NCBI RefSeq assembly: GCF_964275005.1
Contig: NC_092688.1
Span: forward strand, 24,976,934-25,040,933
Direction of reading: 5' to 3'
DNA: 64,000 nucleotides
DNA from: Diadema setosum
Taxonomy: Eukaryota > Echinodermata > Echinoidea > Diadematoida > Diadematidae
Made by a program: the position numbers and the translations under genes. Within the stretch, counting starts at the first letter, position 1. Each line of letters opens with the position of its first letter. The notes below the pieces were generated by a model. That model was not told the origin of the DNA. It worked only from the letters and a program-made list of their open reading frames with translations, and did not search any database. Positions 31,762-44,602 of this stretch are shown here, piece after piece.

Positions 31762-34680
31762 GCATCCACTTGAGTTTATTTCTTGGTTCTGTTTCAGTAA
31801 TTCCCATAAAATTGACAAGAGCCTGGAATATGTTCAATATTCAAACAAATCTTTGCATCTTTCTAACTTTCTTTGAGACGAATAAAAATGCATAATCCAC
31901 GCTTGCGCGATACCTGCCATCCCCTGAAGAAGTCTGTATAAAGAAGTTTGCTTCCTGAAATTATCAATCGTGACTACCTACAAATTTCGATCATGCGACT
32001 TATAATACAGGTTTTCATTGGATGCATACAAGATATCACCGAGTGGATTTGTGAGTTTATTATCGGGGTTTGATGCTGCTATTTTTCTGTGCGATCTTAC
32101 AACTCCTTTACAACTTCGACGTAATGTCGGGAAGATAATGATTATTCACTATGTATCAAGTGAAATGAGATTTCACACAGTGATACAAGACATATATTTA
32201 ATTATTATAAAAAGTAATCACCAACCTAAATGAGTATCGTTATTTCTTACATAGAAAAAAAAAAAAACTAAGAATAAAACACCGGTCCTGTTTAAGCCAG
32301 TTGACAGAACATGTATGAGCTCTTCAGATGAAACAGGGGAGTCTATACGGTGAGAAGAGAAAAAGGAGAGAAAAATAGGCTGGTCATCTAAATTTTGTTT
32401 GATTGACGGTAGATAATCTGAAAAGATTTTTAAAACGTAATGTAAAATTATACAAGATGAGGTTTGCCTACAACCTGTGTTTTGCATATGTATATATATA
32501 TATACATACATATATAAATTTTATGGGCAGAGTATCTTGGAGAAGCGATCATCACCATTAATGATAATATTCAATCTACACGTTTGTATATGGGAATGAA
32601 GAAGGGGATAGCTGGAAAGGAAAGTGATGAGATGTAATGAGATAAAATTAAGGAACACTAATTGAGACAAATGTATTACAAAGGAAGAGCAAAACGGCAA
32701 AAAAGGGCAAAAGGGTACAACATTATGCAAAGATTTTGCAGTCATTTTTTGTGTACGTTTGCCTTCCAATTTCGTAGTTACGTAATTCAAAATAGCCAAA
32801 AAAAGAAAAGAAAAAAAGACCGCGCCATGAAGATGTTCATTCAACCTCGTTTGCCTTTCACTATGTCCTATCACTTAAAAAAATGTAGCATTAGCACAAT
32901 TCAAATTAGAATTCCCATCGAGTATTCAGATTCGCATCAATGTGAGAGAGTATCTTTTCAGACAGGGTCGCAGGTGAGCATTTCCGAGTTCGTCGGAGAA
33001 GTTCATTCATATTAGAAACAAAAAGGTTGACCACCCGCCAGCTGATAGAAGGAGACGACATGACCATGGGAGAACGGCGAGCACATGTCACACAAGCTTG
33101 AAGGTCTAAAATCATTACATCACTTCAGAAAAAAACGAAAAGATGATATGTTTGTTGAAATAAACGACATTTCTCCCGACATTCTTCGATCTCTCATAAC
33201 AGACGGTTAATTTTGCTGAAATGATCTTCTCTTATGTCATGAGTGTAAATCAATATTATTTTGTTTTATACCAGTCATCGCCCGGTAAAAGACAGAAAAT
33301 GAAGTACTATTCTCATTCAATAAGCATAATGTATAAAGGAAACGAGCATTTGCTGCAGTCGTTTATGAATATGAAAATGCTTCAATGCGATTTCACGAAG
33401 TCTAAAGGAATGAATGCAAGTAGGTCTACGTAAATACAGAGATGTGTAATGCAATTATTATAAAAAATACGCAGCCACGATAAGTGCATAAACCACTTCA
33501 ATAGCAGCATGAAAACATTTGATCACATCAATATATGAGATGGACAAGAACATTTCATACTTTTATTGCTCGAAATTCCTTGCTCCTAAACAAAGTGGAG
33601 TGTTCAATTGAAGCGACGGGTTATCACATCTCCGTTTCTCGCAAAACTGAATCATCACTTCGCAAATTTGGAGTGCTTTCTACAAATTTATATTAAAAAA
33701 AAAGTTTTTTTTTATGCATGAGTTACCATATTCTACTGATTATAAATCGATTGAGCTACAAAACGGTAGTGTGTTGCTAAAACCATTATAACTCAATGAT
33801 CGCGAAATCATTTGACTTGTGAACTTCCGAAAGAGATGGACTGAAAAACCCAGACTTCTAAACGTATAAATAATTGACAGAGCGACTATAGCCGAAAATT
33901 AGCCTATTATGAAGAATTCATACAAAACTAGAACCAAAAAAGACTAAACAGTCAACATCACCATTGTCGGTATCGTCGTAATATGGGATGTAATTTTATT
34001 TTGACTGCCTCTTTGAAATGCTGCAAACATCAAAATACTGAACATCATAATTTTTATTTGTGAATTCTAAGCGTATGAGAGAGAGAGAGAGAGAAAAAAA
34101 GACAACTTCTGCCGTATATCTTGTTTCTCGCTTTATTGCAGCGTATGTCATTGTTGAAGTTTAAATTCTGTAATACATGTTCGTAACAAGTACATGAGAA
34201 CTTGCACATTGGCTTTTCAACAACCATAAAATCATTGGGGTCCGTAAAAGTGGTTACGTAATACATACGAAGCACATCACTATAATGCATTCTATGGACC
34301 GGTGCGGAATAAAGAGACTGTCTGTAATCGGCCTTTGAACTTCTCTATTATGCTCATAATCCCCGACTTTTCGGATGGCGTCTACGAGTGCGTCTTAGGA
34401 ATGTTTTTGTATCAACATCCTGTCTATTCAAGGAGGTACAATGTAACCTGATACTCTGGCCACCTGGTCTATTCAAAGTGTTCTTGCCTATAACACGCGC
34501 ACATGTTACGCTGTGTTTCACCATGATGAATATAATTGTAAGACCCCATAGTGGCAATATCGGCTCTTGCATTGTATGAAAATGATGACTATTATACAGT
34601 ATATCCTCTATTTGGTTCGTTGGCCGAGTAGATTTTTTGAACGATCTTATAACATAATCACGCTGTCATTCATAAGTATG
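31762..34680. repeat. Tandem duplication, unit 1
   Basis: About 2.9 kb that aligns along its whole length with 34733-37515. Shared landmarks: GACAAGAGCCTG, GGGTCGCAGGTGAGCATT, ACAGACGG.TAATTTTGCTGA, TGACAGAGCGACTATAGCCG, and the end block GGCGTCTAC.. to GGCCACCTGGTC. Identity by eye is roughly 85-90% with small indels. No domain recognised; a minus-strand frame of about 70 codons (33115-32906) has an open counterpart in unit 2, but I cannot tell whether it is coding. Confidence 0.8.
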
Positions 34681-34732
34681 AGAGAGAGAAAAAAAAGCTT
34701 CAAGCAACATCCAAGTTGAGTTTCTCAAACCA

Positions 34733-35175
34733 ATCTTCCATTTGAGTTTGTTTCTTGATTTTGTTTCAACAATTTTCATAATGTTGACAAGAGCCTGATG
34801 GGATGTTCAATATTCAGATAAATCGTTGCATCTTTCTTGCAATCTTTGACAGCTAATGGTGACTAAACCTGCGAAAGTAGTGCGAACTCCATGCATTTTT
34901 GTATAAAGACGTTTGCTTTGTGAAATTATCCATCATGACTGCCTCCAGATTTCGACCATAATTATATGACTTAGGTTTCCATGAGATGAATAAAGGAGAT
35001 CAACGAGCGCATTTGTAAGTTTACTGTCGGGTTGTATGTTGCAAATTTTATGTGCAATCGTGATTCCCTTACAATTCTACCGTAATGGCGGGAAGGTATT
35101 GTTCACTGCACATCACTTGAAATTAAATGTCACACAGTGATATGATAATCATCAGCAAACGGGATAGATTATTGT

Positions 35176-35245
<70 letters not shown>

Positions 35246-37515
35246 GCGATAAGAAGAAAGATTGGCAGATAAAGAGATTAAAAAAAATAGGCTGGTCTTC
35301 TAAATTTAGTTCCATGGACCGTAATCTGAACACACTTTTGCAAACGAAATGAAATATTACACACGGCTAGGTTTGCCTATAATCTGTGTTATGGTGATAT
35401 CTTATGAGATTATATATTATAATACGGGCAAAGTATCTTGGAAAGGTGATCGCCACCATCAATGGGGATATTCAATCTAAACGATTAATTGTAGATGATG
35501 GGAATGAAGAAGTGGATAGCTGGAAAGGAAAGTAATGAGATGCAATGAGATAAATCGAAGCAGCACTAATCGAGGTAAATGTATTACAAAGGAAGAGCAA
35601 AACGGCATATTCGAGTGTTCAAAATGGTTCAACATTATGCAAAGATTTTGCAGTCATTTGTGTGTGTGTGTGTGTGTGTGTGTACGTTTGTCTTCTAATT
35701 TCACAGTTAGGTAATTCAAAATCGCCTAAAAAAGATCGCGCAATGAAGATGTTCATTTAATCTCGGTTTCCTTTCACTATATCCTATCACTTCAAATTAC
35801 GTAGCCTTAACACAATTCAAATTAGAATGTCCATTGAGAATTCAAATTCGTCTCAATATGAGAGAGCGTTTTTCAAACAGGGTCGCAGGTGAGCATTCCC
35901 GAGTTCGACGGAGAAATTCATTGAATTTAGCAACAAAAAAGGTTGGCCATCCGGCAGCTGTAGAAGAAGCCGACATGATCATGGAAGTATGGCAAGCACA
36001 AGCCACACAGGCTTGAAGACCTACAATTATTATATCACGTCAGAAAATAAGGAAAAGACGATATTTTTGTTGAAATAAACGACATTTCTCCCGGCATTCT
36101 TTGATATCTCATAACAGACGGCTAATTTTGCTGAAATGATCTTCTCTTATGTCATGAGTGTAAATCAATATTTTTTTTTTATTGTGTATACCAGTCATCC
36201 CCGATAAAAGACAAAAACAAAAATGAAGTACTAACAATCTCATTCAATAAGCATACTGTATAAAGGAAACGAGCATTTGCTGCAATCGATTATGAATATG
36301 AAAATGCTTCAATGCAATTTCATGAAGTCTAATAGAATGAATGAATGTAGGCATACCTAAATGCAGAGATATTCGTAGACATAGAAAAATACACAGGCAC
36401 GATAAGTGCATAGATTACTTCAATAGCAACATGAAAAAAAAAATTGATTACATCGATAAACATGAGATAAGACAAGAACATTAATTTCATGTTTTTATTG
36501 CCCGAAATACCTTGCTCCTAAACAAAGTGTTCATAGAAGCGATGTGGTTATCACATCTCCGTCTCTTGCAAAATTGAATCACCACTTCGCAAATTTGGAG
36601 CGCTTTCTACAAAGAAAAAACAGAAAAAATTGTTTTTTTTTTCGGTATAAGTTGTCATATTTGACTGATTATAAATGAATTGAACTCAATGATCGAAAAA
36701 AAAAATTGACTCGTGAACTTACGAAAGAAGTGGACTGAAAACACCTCAGACTTCTAAATGTATGAGTAATTGACAGAGCGACTATAGCCGAATATTAGCA
36801 TATTATGAGGAATTCATACAGAACTAGAACAAAAAAGACTTAACAGTCGACATCACCATCGTCGGCATCATCGAAATATGGGATATTATTTTATTTTGAC
36901 TGCTTCTTTGAAATGCTGCAAACATCAAATACCGAACATCATAATTATATCTACAATTTTTTGGCGAATGCTAAGCGTATGAGAGGGAAAAAAAATGCCA
37001 TATGTCTTGTTTATTCGCTTTATTGCAGCGTATTTCGTTGTCGAAGTTTAAATTCTATACATATATGTTGGTTACAACCACATGAGAACTTGCACATTCG
37101 CTTCCCAACAACCATAAAATCATTGGGGTCCGTAAAAGTGGTTACGTAATACATACGAAGCACACCACTATAATGCATTCTATGGACCGGTGTAGAAAAA
37201 AGAGACTGTCTGTATTAAAATTGGCCTTTGAACTTCTCTATTATGCTCATAATCCCCGACTTTTCAGATGGCGTCTACGCGTGCGTCTTAGGAATGTTTT
37301 TGTATCAACATCCTGTCTATTCAAGGAGGTACAATGTAACCTGATACTCTGGCCACCTGGTCAATTCAATTTATGTGAATTTACGACTTCGACGAAGTAG
37401 CACAATCGACTGCCTTGTTTGTATGCAGTACATCCCCTACTCGGTTTGTTCTTGGCCAAGTGGTTTCTTTTTTTTTTTACAATTTTATAACATAATCAGA
37501 ATATTATTCATGACG
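34733..37515. repeat. Tandem duplication, unit 2
   Basis: Second unit in the same orientation. It differs from unit 1 by a long TA microsatellite (about 35177-35240), a GT microsatellite (about 35660-35683) and scattered small indels. A 117-bp stretch of unit 1 (34480-34596) is replaced by a different, shorter stretch here (37373-37426). Confidence 0.8.
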
Positions 37516-38171
37516 GTAAAACTCTTCAAACAACTACAAGTAACATCGCTGTCATGATAACAAACAGACACAAAAACATTCACACACATCACATGCATGC
37601 AGGGACACGCAAAATATTTACTTTTGAATTTATTCAATTCGCCGAGTTTTGGCAAATCCCAGGACTCGGCAGCGGAAGAAGAAGGCCAACATTTCATGCC
37701 AATAATGGTAAGCAGGTTGTCATGCCGAGATGGCCTTCATAGAAGATCCATAAGTACGACAGTTCATTCCTGATATAACACGAAGTAGTATGCTACAATA
37801 CTTTATCATGTAAATGTGTGCTAATAAGGTAGATGCGTGCACGCAACGGTCTTGACCGCCGCACGCACGCTTTTCACTTGAGTGTGACAATTTGCATACC
37901 GATGCAAATGAGATTGCCAGAGCGTGCGGCTGGTCGCTCGTCATTGGTCAGTTTCCCGACCGTTGCGAAGGTCTGAATGTCGTGAAAATTGCACTCATGT
38001 TTGTCAATATTTTGCTTGTTTATAGACATAAGATATGACCAATCATCACAAAATGTTCACAGATGGCAACTTTGATGTATGTAGTCCCACAAAATATAAA
38101 TCATTTTCAACATAGGCATCGTATTGTTGGTGAAATTCTAAGTTTAAAAATGCGTGTTCATTTCACTCTCT

Positions 38172-38235
38172 CAGCCCGAGTATACTCGGGACCAGTCCAC
38201 AGCCTGGAAAACGTCAGCCCGAGTATACTCGGGAC
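38172..38235. repeat. Two copies of the palindrome CCCGAGTATACTCGGG
   Basis: The 16-bp perfect palindrome occurs at 38175-38190 and 38218-38233, each inside CAGCCCGAGTATACTCGGGA. They lie directly inside the right-hand GTCCTAAACGGGTTAA end. Confidence 0.9.
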
Positions 38236-38255
38236 ACGTCCTAAACGGGTTAATT

Positions 38256-39270
38256 TCTGTTTCTGCATTCAGTTTATATAGTACGGTGCATGTGACTTTA
38301 CCACGCACCACAAACATATCACTACAGGTACACAGTATGCATAGGTCGATCCATATCTTTCTGCATAAAGCAGTCAAGCGTAAGCTGTCGTTGCGTATTA
38401 AAATTTACCGTACTATTATCGTCGACGGACCCATTTGTGATTTTTTTTTTAAAGTAATGCAATTTTCGGCGTGTCTCTGTGGAGGATTGATTTCCCCAAA
38501 TATATATTCTTCACAGGCAAGTTCACTCTATTTCTATCATCAAATCGGTACCCAAAAGTTCTTTTCTTTGATTGCACCGTAAATGTTGGCTTTTCGGTGC
38601 AGGAAAGTTCATAACAATGCTATTCCAAACACGTTCATCACAACTGATCACAACAATCTGCTCTGCTTGAGGAAATTGCCTAGCATGCAAAATTCAGGGT
38701 CATATAATATGTGTTTCGTACCGGAATAATAGTGCTGGTCTTGGAAATGACTATCAGTTTGCTTTCTTCGATCTCTACATTATTTTTTTATATAGATTTT
38801 ACTGATATTTGCTTTCATAAGAGATCTGCATAATATTGACGTTTCTTATGGTCCATAATGTGGTTTGTGTTCACACATCTTCCTCAGTCAATCTGCTTGT
38901 AAATGCGTCCAAGGTGATTTATCGTCGGGATACTTGCAAAAATGAGTGGGCCCTTTTCTGTCTGGCTTCACTCCTTTTAAGCATTGCTATATACATGGGA
39001 GTATATCAATATCGCACTTCAGGTACCGGTACATCGGCCTGATACGAATGTATCTACGAGCAAACGCCACTGCCATATTAACAAAAAAAAAAGTGAGCAG
39101 TAGGAATCTCTCCTGTGTCTCAGAAATCTGTGTTACAAGCTGCTAGAGCACATCTTAACTAGTACTATGAATCACATTGATAATTACTTAATTTTCTCCA
39201 GTTTCTGATTGATCATCTCCATTAAATTAGATTTTAACTGAACTTACATAATCACCAGTACAGCCATTCC
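38256..39270. other. No feature seen
   Basis: AT-rich DNA without an exon or repeat I can name. Confidence 0.35.
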
Positions 39271-40514
39271 ATTGTGACTCGCGTGACATTTATACAAAAT
39301 TTTAACTTGTTATGGTTGAGTACTTAAAAAATATATTTTGCAGACCTGTTTGTTTTACATAATTATTTTAATCAAGGTATTGACCCTTCACATTGATTCA
39401 TAGAAATCTAAGACGTTTTTGCTAGAGGTACACTTGTACTTAATTTTTTTGTTGTTACTCGTGTGACGCCACACTACTGAAGATTTCTGACATTGCTGAA
39501 CTTGACTGGATTTTCATAAGAAAGTACTTGTCCTATGTACACAAAATTTTCTGCATTCAATTTTGAGACATAGAGCAATAGGAAGTCAAAATTTCATCAT
39601 CCCTTGACTTTTCAGTTTAACTCAATTGGCATATAAATATGTGACTCGCGTGACAAGTGTCATTCAGGACCAAAAGTTGAGCCAATTATACTGATTTTAT
39701 TGAGTAAAATGACCTTAATGTTCAACCTAAAATGTTACTTATGGTAAGTTTCATCACATGTATCTTAAAAACAAAGATCATCTAATTCCAATCTCTGATG
39801 GGATCATGGGCGCTCATAGAACATGTAATACATAAAACATCCAGCAAATATACACTTTAACCTTTTTTCTCCCCATTCAAATCAACGAATTCTGGGAAAA
39901 CATCCTTTCTCAACTGATTTCCTTTTTCTTTCATATTTACTGTAATTTTATTAACAAGTCTTCTATTCAAAATGAATCAAATTAAAACTGTCCTTACATT
40001 AACTTGCATATTTGCTTGTGGATTTGTATTGATCCATTTAAGCTGTTTTCGAAACTTGAAAGTTAGTTTCGTGCACAAAGAATCCTCAGCCCTTCTTATA
40101 ATGAATAATGCTCACATATTATCTTTTTCTTTCTTATCTAAATTTAGAATTATTGACTCGGATATGAAGAATGATCACCACATTTTGTTTCTTTTTATAG
40201 TAAACTATGCATGATATATATACTTAAGATAATTCAATTTTCTTTGCCAGAGTGTTTTTTCCGTAGTTTGAATAAGTTTGTCACTGCTTAGTTTGTTCGG
40301 GCCATTTTATTTATTTTTAAAATCTTTTTTAAACGACTCAATCTCTTCATTCATGAACTTTCACTAAGTCTCCTATTGTTGACAAGATATGGCTGCTGTA
40401 CTTTGCATATTAAGATGTCTGATGCAGGCTGCCACAGCGCTTTTGTCCAGCCAGTGAAACAAATACCCTTTTTTCTCTCTCTTTCTCTCTCTCTCTACGT
40501 GACTATTGAAAGGT

Positions 40515-40650
40515 AACCCTCGCTTCTGACCACTTGGGAGGCTTGTGCCATTTTACATGCTGTGGGATGCTTCCTTCTGAAGCCTCGCTTCTGACCACTT
40601 GGGAGGCTTGTGCCATTTTAGATGCAGTGTGGGATGCTTCCTTCTGAAGG
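40515..40650. repeat. 73-bp tandem duplication
   Basis: CCTCGCTTCTGACCACTTGG followed by GAGGCTTGTGCCATTTTA and GTGGGATGCTTCCTTCTGAA appears twice in a row with two or three differences. Confidence 0.85.
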
Positions 40651-40849
40651 CAACTTATTGACTTATTGACTTTTGGGCCTGCAATTGTAGTGTTTGTGTT
40701 GTGGATAGTATCCTCATTTCCACCATCACCATCACCATTATTGGATAGATCACCACTGGTTCTCTGAGAAGTGAACCTTTTTGCGACAAGCTATTCACTC
40801 GTTGAAGGTGATATATTGAATTGATGATTAGAGGTACTTCTACTCAAAA

Positions 40850-41230
40850 GATGCCAGGGAGGTACAAACCCTCAGAACAATCTTGAACTTCCTTTTATTG
40901 TGATGAGTGTTACAGGAACGATTAAAAAAATTTACAGCAAGACAAAATTCTTCAGCAGTCGAGATAGAGCACACACGTTTATGATTTTTCACATAACCAA
41001 ATCTTTTCCACTCCAGGTTTGCTCCAGTGCACCAACTGGACCCTTCCCGTGACTTATAGTGCCCAACTTAACTCTACATTGTAAGCCAGTGTTGTGTTTC
41101 TCATCAGCATAGGTAAGGCACTGATATCTATTCTTGAATGGGCTTGCAGGACCATCTGACCATATTTTGACCATTTCCACTTCACTGCTGACCAATGACA
41201 GAAGCTCATCCACAAAAAACTACAACACAA
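40850..41230 (-). pseudogene. Degraded fragment of a WSDG/SHGKG transposon-associated protein
   Basis: The minus strand encodes EVEMVKIWSDGPASPFKNRY, then about 25 residues on TISHGKGPVGALEQTW, and in another frame VKNHKRVCSISTAEEF. I remember the combination WSDG..SQFKN..., NFF.TSHGKG.VDG and a following V..V...A.EF from many uncharacterised, probably transposon-derived, proteins of marine invertebrates. The family function is unknown to me. At least one frameshift separates the parts, so this is a relic. The five 14-mers around it may mark the parent element. Confidence 0.45.
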
Positions 41231-41339
41231 TACTGTTTTGCCATGGTCTATTAAAAATTAGGCCTACTCGCTGATGATGACATGCGATAATTTTCTCCCT
41301 GGGCCACATTACTGACATGTAATGTGGCCCAATGACATG

Positions 41340-41412
41340 TATACTTTGTACTATGTTTTGATTTTCGTTGACTGGAAATAAACTATGATTGATTGATTGA
41401 TTGATTGATATA
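41340..41412 (+). repeat. Possible LINE-type 3' tail (TGAT)n
   Basis: GGAAATAAACTATGATTGAT followed by several more TGAT units (to about 41410). A poly(A)-signal-like AATAAA directly before a short tandem repeat is how several non-LTR families end; no ORF part is recognisable upstream, so only a 3' end, if that. Confidence 0.35.
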
Positions 41413-42675
41413 GATACCTATTTGCACCTGATTTCAAATAGCAGATTTGACTTCATCTTAATAGGAGCATGAATGATTTTCAGCAAAGTCGATTTGGAGG
41501 ACAGCAAAATCTGAGGGAAGACATAAAACCAGTTTCTTGTCATCTTCATAGCTTGCTGATTGTTGCCACTTTATGAAGTGCATGTTCCATAAGAACTTCA
41601 CAGAACTGGAGCTTCATTCATACTGATGCATTATATTTTCTTGTTGATGAGGCGGCCACCCACTTCCCACCATTTCTTCTATTGACCAACCCAACGGAAG
41701 TTGACTAGTTAGCTATACATTACTTATTAAAAGAATTGTATCTATTTATACCAAATAACGTAAACCATTAACCTTTATTGGGATAATTAAACATTGTAAA
41801 TGATTTAATTTCATGGCAGAATTTATTTTGAAAAAAAAAAAATCTCAATCATTCTCTATAATTTTCACAAACTTGTAAACTGTGACTCGCGTGACAACCC
41901 TAAGAAATCTTTGCGTGACTCGCGTGACATTATTCTTCTGGTGTTTTTCACGATGAAGGGGTTTACAAATAGAAGCCTTGTTTCCTGGTATGATTGAGGA
42001 CTCTAAGGTCCTCATTATATATCAACTACAGTTCATACAATCTACTACTTTTCAAGTAATCTGAAATTTAGACATATTTTTGTGACACATTTGAGGGTGT
42101 TTTTCAATCTAAAATATTGTCAAGCTCATTACATATAAATGAACAAACCAATTTGATGTGGTAAAATGGGTATAAAATACGACCTTATGTGAAGAAAACA
42201 TTGTGAATGTACAGATAATAGAAAATATCTTGAATAGTGAAATTTAAAGAAGTACTAAAGAGGCATATCTTTTGTAGCTCGGCTGTTTGAACGTGAAAAG
42301 CAGTGAAAAATCAGATTCAAACCCTTTGAACATATACCTGGCCAAAGTTAAATCATCTTTCATAATTGGCTGAACTTTAAATTTTAAGCTCCTGGTGTCT
42401 AGTTACATGGAATGGCTGAGTAGATAATCTTTATGCGATGGCTAGAGCAGGTAGAGGGTAGAGTTTAAGAATCATTCATGGCACGAAGCTCTCACTCAAG
42501 CTATAAAACTATTACTTACGCCATAATTTGGACAAAAAAAATAGCATTAAAGTCTTTGAAAGCTCGACAATTTTACACTCCTCTAGTAACTCTTGTACCA
42601 GACTAAAGTCGGGGTTTTCTCGGTGATATTGTCAGCAACTTGTACCATTTGACGTCATGGGTCACATACGTTATG

Positions 42676-43917
42676 TGAACGTGCATCACAAAACCAACAA
42701 AAAGTAGCACGACGTGATTGTCAACTTGTCAACAGAGTCAATTTTGAGTTTTCACGTTTGCTGTAAAAAACAATGATATATTTTATCATACACTATTTTG
42801 AAGTTCGGGATCATAAAAAAAGATGAAAAATTTGTTTTTCAGCAGATTTTTTTTTTTCTACAACCACCATTTACTTTTAAAGTGTGATAACGTATGTCTT
42901 AGGGCCCCCTTTTTATTTTTAAACAAACATCTTTTATGCACTGTTTACTTTGCTTGGTCTCTAATTACTTTTGAAAAAGTGACAATACTGCTTTGATTGT
43001 CAGTATAAATGGACAGAATGTGTTAATGTTAATAGAGCGTGCTCAATTTTAACTTGATCTAATAATCCCTTCATTATTGTTGACATGGTAGTTCACATCC
43101 CGTTTTTGTCCCATTCATTAATGGTTATCACTGCTTGGTAAAGATTAAAGGCAGTATTCATCATTTCCAGATGAAACAAGCCCCCAGCATTATTAGCCCT
43201 ACTTTAGTTTTAAAATGTGAGTTAGGGATAGAAACGACCAAAGTAAAAATGTTTATCAGTATCATCAATGCCAAATTTTGTTATTATATAGAATTTGAAA
43301 GATAGTTGTAACATTTTTTTTTCCAGAATAAACCAACTATGTATAGAGTTATGGTTTGTCTAGAAAAGTAGTAATATCTCCTCACATTTTAGAATTTCTT
43401 GCATTTTTTTTTTCATAGGGCAGGATGTTTTGTGATACAACTGACCTACACATATGCATCAAATGTGATAACATATTTTGAATCACTTCAGATTTCAATG
43501 ACAGAAACACTAAATTTTCGTATTTCTTTAAACGATCAATGGAGCATTGTGAGATTATGACATGGTTAGCTCACTCATTTGCATATTCCTATCCGATGTA
43601 CAAGAACTGTTTTGCAGAAATTAGCAAAACCTCCAAATGTCATAACATCCTTATTTTTCTTCCAATTTCGGTCAAACTTTTGCCGCTGTACGTGTAAGAT
43701 TTTACTCTTTTTTTTTTCAGACTAACCTATATATTGTCTGGATTTCCCGTTGAAGGGCTTGAATAGACCCTGTACTTTCATGACTTCAGTGCCTCTTTTC
43801 TGAATTCATACTTTTCCAGAGTGTTTGATTCTTTCCAACATTTAGATAGGTTCAGGAGAGTCCATTTGATTTGAATTATATATCCTTTTACAGCTTGAGA
43901 GTCTGCTCTTCTCCGTA
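42676..43917. mobile_element. Family E element, copy 3, carrying a family B insertion
   Basis: Left end TGAACGTGCATCACAAAACC. The body matches copy 1, with GACAGAATGTGTTAAT and GGCTTGAATAGACCCT as landmarks. Family B DNA interrupts it at 43145-43753: the uninterrupted reading GAAAGATTAAGCGCTTGAATAG of copy 1 is split after GATTAA. The right end is lost. Confidence 0.75.
43145..43753. mobile_element. MITE family B, copy 3 (longer form), inside family E
   Basis: Starts TTAA-AGGCAGTATTCATC. The shared part with copies 1 and 2 runs to about 43490 (CATCAAATGTGATAACAT); about 260 bp of extra sequence follows before the family E sequence resumes at GGCTTGAATAG. The right TTAA has decayed to TTGA. 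Confidence 0.7.
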
Positions 43918-44127
43918 GATTACATAAGAAAACTACTTTGTATTCATAGTCATGTACTGACATTAAAGAAAAGAGTTCATGATTATGTATTTGATATAGA
44001 CCATTTTGAGCACTAACTTTGTATATTAAAGTTATTTACTTGAGAACACTGATATTTGTTGTAACCATGGGAATGCACTTGGACCACACGATTTGTAGCC
44101 GTACTGACACACTGACACACTAATGCG

Positions 44128-44172
44128 TGTTTGTTTGTTTGTTTGTTTGTTTGTTTGTTTGTTTGTTTGTTT
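44128..44172. repeat. GTTT microsatellite
   Basis: About eleven GTTT units followed by T and G runs. Confidence 0.95.
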
Positions 44173-44192
44173 TTTTTTGGGGGGGGGGTTCC

Positions 44193-44451
44193 TTAAAGGG
44201 CATGGCTAGTAACTGATCAGTGGGAATGTTGGGGGCTGATTGTTCCAATTCGTGTGGGATTCATTCAAGAGTACATTATATATCTACTGTTGTGTGAAAA
44301 TTATTTGCTTCAGAATGGTTTCATATTCAAGTAATGTGCAGTTTAATGTTTCCAGGCTAGCATGCCTGTACAGTGACGGGGTATTAAACTGCACATTACT
44401 TGAACATGAGACCGTTCTGAAGCAAATGATTTTCGCACATTAATATATATA

Positions 44452-44508
<57 letters not shown>

Positions 44509-44602
44509 CATGTACTCTTAAATAAATCCCACAAGAATTGGAACAATCATCCCCAGCATTCCCACCGATTCCCACTGATCAGTTACTAGCCATCCCCTTT
44601 AA
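44193..44602. mobile_element. MITE family D, copy 1: long foldback (TTAA-flanked)
   Basis: 410 bp, palindromic over nearly its whole length. TTAA-AGGGCATGGCTAGTAACTGA at the left pairs with TCAGTTACTAGCCATCCCCT-TTAA at the right, and inner arms TTTGCTTCAGAATGG / CCGTTCTGAAGCAAA and GTAATGTGCAGTTTAA / TTAAACTGCACATTAC also pair. A TA microsatellite (about 44440-44510) has expanded in one arm. A half copy is at 61285-61476. Confidence 0.9.

Larger units (their letters stand above)
30945..38253. repeat. Inverted TTAACCCGTTTAGGAC ends, 7.3 kb apart
   Basis: TTAACCCGTTTAGGAC is at 30945-30960 and its exact complement at 38238-38253. The match covers 16 bp plus one more base (G/C). TTAA followed by CCC is the end type of piggyBac-like elements. 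The interval holds the 2.9-kb tandem duplication and no transposase that I can see. The two ends may belong to one long element or to two separate members of the same family. Confidence 0.4.
39274..41927. repeat. Five copies of the 14-mer GTGACTCGCGTGAC around a gene fragment
   Basis: Exact copies at 39274-39287, 39641-39654, 41882-41895 and 41914-41927, all in the same orientation, usually followed by A. A variant (TTACTCGTGTGAC) is at about 39455-39467. The word contains two CpGs in otherwise AT-rich sequence, so four exact copies are not expected by chance. They lie on both sides of the fragment at 40850-41230, as subterminal repeats of a DNA transposon would. Confidence 0.6.

Noticed and set aside
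36913-37400. Plus-strand frames shared between the two tandem units (RLRNVFVSTSCLFKEVQCN)
   Set aside because: Kept simply because the units are similar; no splice signals or known domain, and the flanking frame differs between units.
40989-41213. Receptor-related exon with WSDGPASPFKNRY
   Set aside because: Its motifs fit a transposon-associated family, not an ectodomain, and no splice sites suit either receptor gene.
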